DNA from: Kutzneria sp. 744
GTDB taxonomy: Bacteria; Actinomycetota; Actinomycetes; Mycobacteriales; Pseudonocardiaceae
Length of the DNA stretch: 64,000 nucleotides
Direction: 5' to 3'
NCBI RefSeq assembly: GCF_000568255.1
Contig: NZ_KK037166.1
Coordinates: 2,867,518 to 2,931,517 of the forward strand
Below are positions 57,678-64,000 of this stretch, in pieces. Both the position numbers and the translations under genes were made by a program. How positions within the stretch are numbered: the first letter of the stretch is position 1; every line of letters starts with the position of its first letter. The notes under the pieces are model-generated. The model ran no database searches. It saw only the letters and a program-made list of their open reading frames with translations, and was not told where the DNA came from.

Positions 57678-59324
57678 ATGGCACGCCTGTTGTCACTGAA
57701 TGTCGGGATGCCCAAGGACGTGCCCTGGCAGGGCCGGACCGTGCACACCGGCATCTTCAAGCATCCGGTCGAGGGCCCGCGCATGGCCCGCACGCTCAAT
57801 GTGGACGGCGACGGGCAGGGCGACCTGGGCGGCCACGGCGGCGAGCAGCGGGCCGTGCTGGTCTACCAGCGACAGTCCTACGACTACTGGCGTGACGAGC
57901 TGGGCCGCGACGACCTGGAGTACGGCAACTTCGGCGAGAACTTCACCGTCGACGGGCTGCTCGACGACGAGGTGCACATCGGCGACCGGTACCGCATCGG
58001 GGACGCCGAGTTCGAGGTCACGCAGCCGCGTGTCACCTGCTTCCGGGTCGGAATGCGGTTGAACGAGCCGGAAATCCCCTCGCTGCTGGTGGCCCGGCAT
58101 CGGCCGGGCTTCTACCTGCGGGTGATCCACGAGGGCGAGGTGCGGGCCGGCGACGACATCGTGCGCACGGCGGTCGGGCGGCACGAGATGAACGTCGCCG
58201 ACATCGATGCCCTGCTGTACCTGCCGAACCGGGACGTCGTACAGCTGCGCAAGGCCGTGGACATCCCGGCGCTGAGCCCGGGCTGGCAGTCCTCCTTCCG
58301 GGATCTGCTGGAGCCCAAGGCTTCCCCCGTCACGACCGGTTGGCCCGGGTTCCGGCCGCTCCGGGTGACGAAGATCGTGCCGGAGAGCACGACCATCGCC
58401 TCCATCCATCTGTCCACACCGGACGGTTCGGTGCTGCCCACGCCGCTCCCCGGCCAGTTCCTGACCGTACGGGCCGATTCCCAGGTGCGGAGCTACTCGC
58501 TGTCGGCCGTGTCCGAGGCAGGGTACCGGATCAGCGTGAAACGCGACGGCGCAGTCAGCACCTTCCTGCACACCAAGCTCCGCGAGGGCGACACCTTGGA
58601 CGTTGCCGCGCCGCGTGGCGACTTCACCTTGGTGGACAGCGATTCCCCGGTGGTGTTGCTGTCGGCGGGCGTCGGTATCACGCCGGTGTTGGCGATGTTG
58701 CGGGCGCTCAAGGGAAGCAGGCGTGAGGTGTGGTGGCTGCACACCACTCGGTCCGCCTCCGAGCACGCCTTCACCGACGAGGTGCGTCAGCTGGTGGGCG
58801 ATCTTCCGGAGGCCCACGAGCACGTCTACTACACGTCCGAAGGCCATCGGTTGAACGCCAATGCCTTGCAGGCCTTGGATCTACCGACCAACGCCAGCGC
58901 CTACATGTGCGGTCCGGCCGGCTTCATGGACGACATGGCCTTGGCGCTGAAGGAACTCGGCATCACGGATGTCCACTCGGAACTGTTCGGCGCGCTGCCG
59001 GCGATCAACCCCGGCATCGTCGGCGCCGTGGCCAAGACGCCGCACCAGCCGGAGGGCCAGGTCGGCGCCGGCCCGCGGATCACTTTTGCCCGCAGCGGAA
59101 TCACCGTCCCCTGGCGCACGGACTTCGAGAACCTGTTGGAGCTGGCGGAAGCCTGTGACGTGCCGACCCGCTGGGCCTGCCGAACCGGCGTCTGCCACAC
59201 CTGCGTGACGCCGGTGCTGTCCGGGGACGTGCGGTACCAGCCGGATCCGCTGGAGCCACCAGAGCCGGGCCAGGCGCTGGTGTGCTGCTCACGCCCCGCC
59301 GACGACCTGGTGCTGGATCTGTAG
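57678..59324 (+). CDS. MOSC domain fused to ferredoxin reductase and 2Fe-2S ferredoxin
   Basis: A 548-residue fusion. Residues 1-220 form a MOSC domain with the conserved Cys in VTQPRVTCFRVGMRL, GGHGGEQRAVLVY and YGNFGENFTVDG (YiiM/YuaD type). Residues about 235-455 form a ferredoxin-NADP reductase module (FAD site RSYSLSAV, NAD site LLSAGVGITPVLAML, AYMCGPAGFMDDM). The C-terminal 2Fe-2S ferredoxin has CRTGVCHTCVTPVLSG plus a Cys in LVCCSRP. The combination suggests an electron chain feeding a MOSC-bound molybdenum cofactor or sulfurated substrate, as in YiiM/mARC-type N-reduction. AAGGAG precedes ATG 57678. Confidence 0.9.
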   Translation: MARLLSLNVGMPKDVPWQGRTVHTGIFKHPVEGPRMARTLNVDGDGQGDLGGHGGEQRAVLVYQRQSYDYWRDELGRDDLEYGNFGENFTVDGLLDDEVHIGDRYRIGDAEFEVTQPRVTCFRVGMRLNEPEIPSLLVARHRPGFYLRVIHEGEVRAGDDIVRTAVGRHEMNVADIDALLYLPNRDVVQLRKAVDIPALSPGWQSSFRDLLEPKASPVTTGWPGFRPLRVTKIVPESTTIASIHLSTPDGSVLPTPLPGQFLTVRADSQVRSYSLSAVSEAGYRISVKRDGAVSTFLHTKLREGDTLDVAAPRGDFTLVDSDSPVVLLSAGVGITPVLAMLRALKGSRREVWWLHTTRSASEHAFTDEVRQLVGDLPEAHEHVYYTSEGHRLNANALQALDLPTNASAYMCGPAGFMDDMALALKELGITDVHSELFGALPAINPGIVGAVAKTPHQPEGQVGAGPRITFARSGITVPWRTDFENLLELAEACDVPTRWACRTGVCHTCVTPVLSGDVRYQPDPLEPPEPGQALVCCSRPADDLVLDL

Positions 59325-60194
59325 GCCCGCCACCAGGTTCTTGGCCACGGTCGTCATGACCCGGGTGGCGCCGCCGAAGCCGCCGGCCACGGGCTGCTGG
59401 CTCAGCGCCACGACGACGTAGCGCCGATCGGCCCCGACCAGGCCGGTGGTGTGCACGTCCCAGGCCGGGCGGCAGCACGCCCAGGCCTGCTTGGCCCACC
59501 ACTCGCCGTCGGGAAGGGCCGCGGTGATGCCGAAATCCTGGTTGGTGCCGTCGGCGGCGCGGGCCGTGGTGGCCAGGTCGGCCAGCAGGACGTCACGCTG
59601 CGCCGCCGGCATCGTCGTCACGATGTGCTGGTAGATCCGCACCACATCGGCGGCCGTGGTGCTGGTGTCGCCCCAACGGCCGGGGTCGCGCGGCGGGATC
59701 GTCCGCTTGAGGCCCATGGACCGCACCGCGCGGCTGACGATCTGCGGGCCGCCGTCGGCGGTCCACAGCTGGTTGGCGGCGGTGTCGTCGCTGGTGGACA
59801 GCATGCGCTGCACCCTGGGCAGATTGTCCCCGGTCAGCTTGCCGGCCGCGGCCAGGTCGGTGGCGATGAGCAGCTTGGTCAGCGACTCGGCGGCGAACGG
59901 CTGGTCCTCGTCCGAGCGGCTCACGAAAGCGTTTTCCCGGAGGTCGTAGACGGCCGTCGCGAGCTGGATGTCGGCCGGCACGGTGGCCTTGGTGCTGGTC
60001 GGGGGCGCCACCACGGTGGTCGTCGGCGGAGGCGGCGGCACGGCGGTGGTCGTCACCGGCCGCTGCGCCGTGGCGACCCCGGCGGCGCCCACGCTCTGGA
60101 GCACCACGACAACCGCGACGAGGGCGGCGACGGCGACCCCGATGACCGTCACCGGCTCGGTCAGGTCTCGTCGTCGCTGTCTCACGGCAGTCAC
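59289..60194 (-). CDS. Membrane-anchored serine hydrolase of the class A beta-lactamase fold
   Basis: A 301-residue protein with an N-terminal transmembrane anchor (residues about 17-42), a Pro/Thr linker and a beta-lactamase-like domain. SLTK (in FAAESLTKLLIATDLA) is the SxxK motif and SDDT corresponds to SDN. The KTG position is not conserved (KQAWACC region). It resembles actinobacterial D,D-peptidase or beta-lactamase-related proteins of uncertain activity, not a typical resistance enzyme. Its end overlaps the MOSC gene convergently by 36 bp. Confidence 0.82.
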   Translation of the reverse strand: MTAVRQRRRDLTEPVTVIGVAVAALVAVVVVLQSVGAAGVATAQRPVTTTAVPPPPPTTTVVAPPTSTKATVPADIQLATAVYDLRENAFVSRSDEDQPFAAESLTKLLIATDLAAAGKLTGDNLPRVQRMLSTSDDTAANQLWTADGGPQIVSRAVRSMGLKRTIPPRDPGRWGDTSTTAADVVRIYQHIVTTMPAAQRDVLLADLATTARAADGTNQDFGITAALPDGEWWAKQAWACCRPAWDVHTTGLVGADRRYVVVALSQQPVAGGFGGATRVMTTVAKNLVAGLQIQHQVVGGA

Positions 60195-60217
60195 TACGCA
60201 GGGGGCAACCGAACGGG

Positions 60218-62458
60218 TCAGCCGAACATCAGACGACGGGCCCGCAGCCCGGGGTGGGTGAACACGGCGAACACGTCACGGATCCCTGGCGCCTCACCGG
60301 TGATCGGCGTGCGCTGCGGGCCCGAGCCCGGCGGCACGGCCAGCACCCCGATCAGCGGGCCCTTCGGGTCGTCCAGGTGCAGCCCGACGTACAGCGGCAC
60401 CCGCGTCGGATTCTCCGCATCCAGGCTCCACGTCCGACAGCCGGTCACGTCGCAGCCGCGGAACGCCAGCCATGACCGCTGCCCCGTCGCCTCCATCGCC
60501 GGGCCGTCGACCAGCACCATGCCGGCGGCCTCGTCGGCCCTGGTGCACATCAGCGACGCGCCGGCGAGCCGCCGGATCGGGATCTCCTGGCCGACGGTGT
60601 CGAACCGGACCGCGTGGCCGCCGACCAGGACCTCGTGCTCGGCGGTCTCCAGCACCCAGTCCTGGCTGGCGACGTCGAAGAACGACACGTCGTCGGCGGT
60701 CAGCGTGAAGGCGACGGTTCGCGAAGTCCTTGCCGGCACGGCGATCCGCGTGAAGTGCCGGAGCTGCCGCCGGGGTTGGCGCACGCGCGAGGTCAGTTGG
60801 CGGGTGTAGAGCTGCACGACCTCGTCGCTGTCGCGGAAGCCCTTGTTGTGCACGCGGATCGTCACGGTGATCCGCCCGTCGGCACGGAGTTGTCGGGCGC
60901 TGAGCACCGGAGGGTCGTAGCGGAAGGTGGTGTAGCTCAGGCCGTGGCCGAAGGGGAACAGCGGTTCCGCGCAGTGGTACAGGTAGGTGTCGAAGCCGGT
61001 GTCCGTTGCGCGGTACCAGGTCTGCGGCAGGCGGCCGGCCGGGGATCGTTCTCCGAACAGCACCTCCGTCACGGCGACATCGGTCTTGCTGCCGGGAGCG
61101 CTCCAGAGGATGCCGCCGATGTTGGCCTCGGCCCAGTCCAGCGCGTACGGATGACTGCTCAACACCGCCAACACCGTGTTGGGGTTCGCCGCCCGCACCG
61201 CTCGCAGGGTCCGCTCCTGCTGCGCCGGCAGCAACAGGTTCTCGCGGTCGCGGCGGTCCTCGGCGTCATTGCCGACCACCACCAGCGCCACATCGGCCGC
61301 GGCCGCCGCCTCGGCCGCGAGCGTGGCGCCGTCGGCGACGGGTTCCCAGAGCATGGTCTTCAGCACGACCGTTTGTCCATTTCGGACGTATCGGAGCGCG
61401 ACCGTGCCGTCGTTCGCCGGCCGGAGGTCGACCACTTGGCGGCAGGGTCCGTTGCTCAGCTCGAACACGTGCCGAGACCACTCTATGGCGTCGAAGACGT
61501 CGTTGCCGCCGCTCGGCTGACCCAACCGGAGCTCGCCGCCGACGGCCACCAGGCAGCGGCGGCCGTCGGCCTCGCGCAGCCGCACGCGGTCGTTGCCGCC
61601 GGTCAATGTGACGGTGCCGCCGGCAGCGGTGACGACCTGGCGCACCGCGGCCGACAGGCCGCACGAACCGCCCGGATGCACCACGGCGACCCGCATCCCG
61701 GGGCCGACCAGCAGCGGCAGCAGGCCGTCGTTGCGCAGCAGCACCACGGCTTCGCGGGCGACGGCCAGATCCAGCCCGCCGTGATCCTCACCCGAGGACA
61801 CGCCCACCCGCCCGAACACGGCGGCCATCCGCGCGGTCGCCGCCACGATCTCCGCGTCGAGGCCTTCTGCCGCCACGAGTTCGTCCAAGACTTGGCCGTC
61901 GCCGACGAAGCCGTCCGCACCGGCCCTCATCGCCGGCACGACCGGGCCGCCGGTGGTGAGCACCGGCGCGCGGCCGTCGCTCCACGGCCGAACGCCCTCC
62001 TCGATCAGCATCCGGACCACCATCGGCGAGTCGTCGAAAAGATGTCGTGGCAGCACCAGGCCCTGCGCGCCGCCGATCTCGAAGACCGCGCGGTAGACCG
62101 GCAGTTCCTGCTCGTGCAGCGCCCGCGCGCTGAAGCCGTGGCGACGGCCACAGCACGCCTGCTCGTCGAGATCGGTGATCACCGGCGTGCACGCGCCGCT
62201 CATGCCGAACAGGTGCGCGGCCGCCAATCGGGCCGCGAGCAGCGGGTCTTCGGCGTAGCCGAGCTCGTTTCGGCCCAGCCGGGGATCCCGCAGTGTCTGG
62301 TCCAGTTGGACGCCGACGACCTCGCCCGCGTGCCGGTCGCCGAAGGCCGTGCCGACCCGGCGGGCCAGCTCGGGGTTCCAGGTCGCGCCCAGCCGCAGCG
62401 GCCGGGCCTCGGGCGTGGGCATCGGAATCGGCGGCCGGACCAGGTCGTGCGCAGCCAT
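60218..62458 (-). CDS. Divergent glycoside hydrolase family 3-like protein
   Basis: A 746-residue GH3-like protein. The C-terminal sandwich is clear: AREAVVLLRNDGLLPLLVGP, VALVVVGNDAEDRRDRENLL, FPFGHGLSYTTFRYDPP and the Fn3-like VVQLYTR. The N-terminal barrel is eroded or shortened: the KHF motif is absent and the usual SDW nucleophile motif appears only as PWSDGRAP. A further beta domain closes the protein. ATG 62458 has GAGGG just upstream. It is divergent from a LacI regulator, its likely controller. Whether it still hydrolyses beta-glycosides is uncertain. Confidence 0.8.
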   Translation of the reverse strand: MAAHDLVRPPIPMPTPEARPLRLGATWNPELARRVGTAFGDRHAGEVVGVQLDQTLRDPRLGRNELGYAEDPLLAARLAAAHLFGMSGACTPVITDLDEQACCGRRHGFSARALHEQELPVYRAVFEIGGAQGLVLPRHLFDDSPMVVRMLIEEGVRPWSDGRAPVLTTGGPVVPAMRAGADGFVGDGQVLDELVAAEGLDAEIVAATARMAAVFGRVGVSSGEDHGGLDLAVAREAVVLLRNDGLLPLLVGPGMRVAVVHPGGSCGLSAAVRQVVTAAGGTVTLTGGNDRVRLREADGRRCLVAVGGELRLGQPSGGNDVFDAIEWSRHVFELSNGPCRQVVDLRPANDGTVALRYVRNGQTVVLKTMLWEPVADGATLAAEAAAAADVALVVVGNDAEDRRDRENLLLPAQQERTLRAVRAANPNTVLAVLSSHPYALDWAEANIGGILWSAPGSKTDVAVTEVLFGERSPAGRLPQTWYRATDTGFDTYLYHCAEPLFPFGHGLSYTTFRYDPPVLSARQLRADGRITVTIRVHNKGFRDSDEVVQLYTRQLTSRVRQPRRQLRHFTRIAVPARTSRTVAFTLTADDVSFFDVASQDWVLETAEHEVLVGGHAVRFDTVGQEIPIRRLAGASLMCTRADEAAGMVLVDGPAMEATGQRSWLAFRGCDVTGCRTWSLDAENPTRVPLYVGLHLDDPKGPLIGVLAVPPGSGPQRTPITGEAPGIRDVFAVFTHPGLRARRLMFG

Positions 62459-62657
62459 GGGCACCCTCGCGTAACCGAGCGACCATCGGCTCCGAAGTCG
62501 CGGGAGCTCACCCAATCATTCCGACCCCAGCCGGTCAAGCATGATCGCCCGCGTTGGTCTGTACCATTTTCCTTTGCCTCGCAGCATGTTCAGCGCTTTC
62601 GACAGTTTCGAGTCGGCCGACCTTGCGTTTGCGTGAAACGTCAACTAACTTCTGGCC

Positions 62658-63638
62658 GTGGCCACCATCCACGACGTCGCGCGGGCCGCCGGTGTGGCGC
62701 CGAGCACGGTGTCCTATGTGATCAGCGGCAGGCGGACGGTGTCCGCCGCGACTCGAAGACGGGTGCAGCAACAGATCCGACTGCTCGGCTACCGACCCCG
62801 CGCCAGCGGTCTCCTCGAACGCAGCGATCTACTCGCGTTACTGGCCCCGCAGCGGCCCGGGATCGAGGCGCCGACGGCCATGCGCTTCACCGCCGCCGCC
62901 ACGGCCGCCGCGCGATCGCACGGCCTGGACCTGTTGCTACTGACCAAGGACGGCGATCCCGGCGAACTACGCGAGGCGGTCGTCGGCTCGCTCGCCGACG
63001 GCCTGATCGCCCTCGACGTGACCGCCGCCGACAACCGCGTGCCGATGCTCACCGCGCTTGATCGGCCGACAGTTCTGGTCGGCGTGCCGGACCACCCCAA
63101 CGCGATCACCTGCCTGGACCTCGACTTCGCGGCGGCTGCCGCGTTGTGCGTCGAGCATCTGGCCGAGCTCGGGCATCGCCGCGTCGGGCTCGTCGGACCC
63201 CCACCTGCCGTGCACGAACGTGGGGTCAGTCACGCCGCCCGGTTCCGGCAAGGGTTTCTCGACTCCGCCGAGCGCCACGGGGTGCTCGGTGTCTTCCGGG
63301 CCTGCGGCGACAACATCCAGTCGTGCCTGGACGGTCTGCTCGATGCCGGCGTGACCGCCCTGGTGATCCAGAACGAGGTCGCCCTGACGCCGCTGATGAA
63401 CGAACTCGGGCAACGGGGACTTGTTGTGCCGCAGGATGTCTCGGTGATCGCCGTCGGGCCGCACGGCGGCGATCCCTGCACACTCACCACCGTCGAGGTC
63501 CCGGCCGCACTGCTGGGGGAGCTCGCCGTCGAAATGGTCGTCGATCAGCTGGACGGCTCCTCCCCCGCCGGGATCCGCCTGCTGCCTCCCCGCCTGGCCG
63601 TGCGCGCCAGCACCTCGCGACCGTCCAATCGAGACTGA
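62658..63638 (+). CDS. LacI-family transcriptional regulator
   Basis: A 326-residue LacI regulator with the HTH IHDVARAAGVAPSTVSYVIS and hinge TRRRVQQQIRLLGYRPRAS, then a periplasmic-binding-like sugar domain (ADGLIALDVTA, HLAELGHRRVGLVG). It starts at GTG 62658. The 199-bp divergent gap to the GH3 gene contains CGTTTGCGTGAAACG (62626-62640), a possible operator. The effector is probably a sugar related to the GH3 substrate. Confidence 0.9.
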   Translation: MATIHDVARAAGVAPSTVSYVISGRRTVSAATRRRVQQQIRLLGYRPRASGLLERSDLLALLAPQRPGIEAPTAMRFTAAATAAARSHGLDLLLLTKDGDPGELREAVVGSLADGLIALDVTAADNRVPMLTALDRPTVLVGVPDHPNAITCLDLDFAAAAALCVEHLAELGHRRVGLVGPPPAVHERGVSHAARFRQGFLDSAERHGVLGVFRACGDNIQSCLDGLLDAGVTALVIQNEVALTPLMNELGQRGLVVPQDVSVIAVGPHGGDPCTLTTVEVPAALLGELAVEMVVDQLDGSSPAGIRLLPPRLAVRASTSRPSNRD

Positions 63639-63736
63639 TCCGTCGAATCTGTCGAATACCGGTGATTCGTGAACCGAGTGGCTCTTGGTCCTCGTAAACG
63701 AGATCGGGACGTGGCAGACGGGACAGGAGTTTGGTC

Positions 63737-64000
63737 ATGAGGATCAGTTACGCGGCGGTTCCGCGAAAGTTTCGAGTCGCCGCGGTGGTGCTCGGGGCCA
63801 CCGCAGTGCTCGGCGGGGCGGCGGTCGTGGCCACCCACAGCGGCACGGCCAACGCCGCCGCCGCCGCGCCGACCGTGGTCTGCCCGTCGGTGCGGGACAA
63901 GCTGCCGGCCGTGCCGGCGGCGTCCCAGGCCGAGGTGACGCGGAACCTGACTCTGCTCGACACCCAGATCGCCGAGGCGAACCGGCGCCTGGTCACCTCG
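63737..64000 (+). CDS. Secreted protein, N-terminal part (runs off window)
   Basis: An open frame of 88 codons from ATG 63737, with AGGAG about 8 bases upstream, continues past the right edge. A signal peptide is clear (MRISYAAVPRKFRVAAVVLG, hydrophobic core to GGAAVVA, cleavage near TANAAAAA). The mature start has VVCPSVRDKLPAVPAASQ followed by a helix-forming stretch (NLTLLDTQIAEANRRL). The family is not recognisable from this part. Confidence 0.7.
   Translation, partial: MRISYAAVPRKFRVAAVVLGATAVLGGAAVVATHSGTANAAAAAPTVVCPSVRDKLPAVPAASQAEVTRNLTLLDTQIAEANRRLVTS

Overview
The window is a high-GC actinobacterial chromosome segment. The gene families point to the Pseudonocardiales: F420-dependent oxidoreductases, an LCP protein with a LytR_C tail, a DUF222/HNH endonuclease, a BTAD regulator with an XRE head, an ECF41-type sigma factor, an NhaA-thioredoxin fusion and tandem ClpP paralogues. 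Order and genus are inferences; no rRNA or tRNA gene was seen. All family assignments come from reading the sequence, without database searches.

Positions 1-12,634 look like one natural-product locus built around an isonitrile (isocyanide) synthase. Leftward from a LysR regulator run the isonitrile synthase, a SufS-type cysteine desulfurase-like enzyme that keeps its catalytic Cys, a StyB-type flavin reductase and a HAD phosphatase cut by the window edge. Rightward run a PvcB/IsnB-type Fe(II)/2-oxoglutarate oxygenase, an F420-dependent luciferase-like oxidoreductase, a styrene-monooxygenase-like flavoenzyme, an MFS exporter, a rhodanese, an acyl-CoA-dehydrogenase-fold monooxygenase and an F420:NADPH reductase-like protein. 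A perfect palindromic terminator closes the arm. The pairing of isonitrile chemistry with a possible sulfur relay (desulfurase plus rhodanese) is the most interesting feature here.

Positions 12,680-17,146 hold a leftward operon of a helical-repeat protein, a CHAT protease with an intact His-Cys pair, a sigma-70 factor and a small acidic protein. This resembles a protease-controlled sigma switch. A 40-residue protein gene lies divergent to it. Two decayed lipid or polyketide genes (KSIII and acyl-AMP ligase) and an LCP cell-wall protein follow.

Positions 20,200-47,900 are mostly small regulator-target modules with visible operators. They include TetR/DUF2306, AraC/methyltransferase, TetR/MFS-SDR, two DinB proteins, a secreted NlpC/P60-like protein with seven Trp-rich repeats, a ClpP pair divergent from TetR/FAD-monooxygenase, membrane-anchored extracytoplasmic proteins and a two-aldehyde-dehydrogenase operon. 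That operon ends in an O-methyltransferase interrupted by a -1 shift at an A-AAA-AAA site. Several genes are broken: a LysR gene, a zinc-ribbon protein with an in-frame TAA, and an M20 peptidase remnant.

Positions 48,000-50,750 contain remnants of tandem toxin-immunity cassettes. One immunity copy is split by a complete IS30-family element with inverted repeats and a 3-bp target duplication. Positions 50,800-64,000 carry an ECF41-type sigma factor, a Tat-exported epoxide hydrolase, an NhaA-thioredoxin/DUF427/SDR operon, a broken ABATE/CGNR regulator, a MOSC-ferredoxin reductase fusion, a beta-lactamase-like protein, a divergent GH3 enzyme with its LacI regulator, and the start of a secreted protein.
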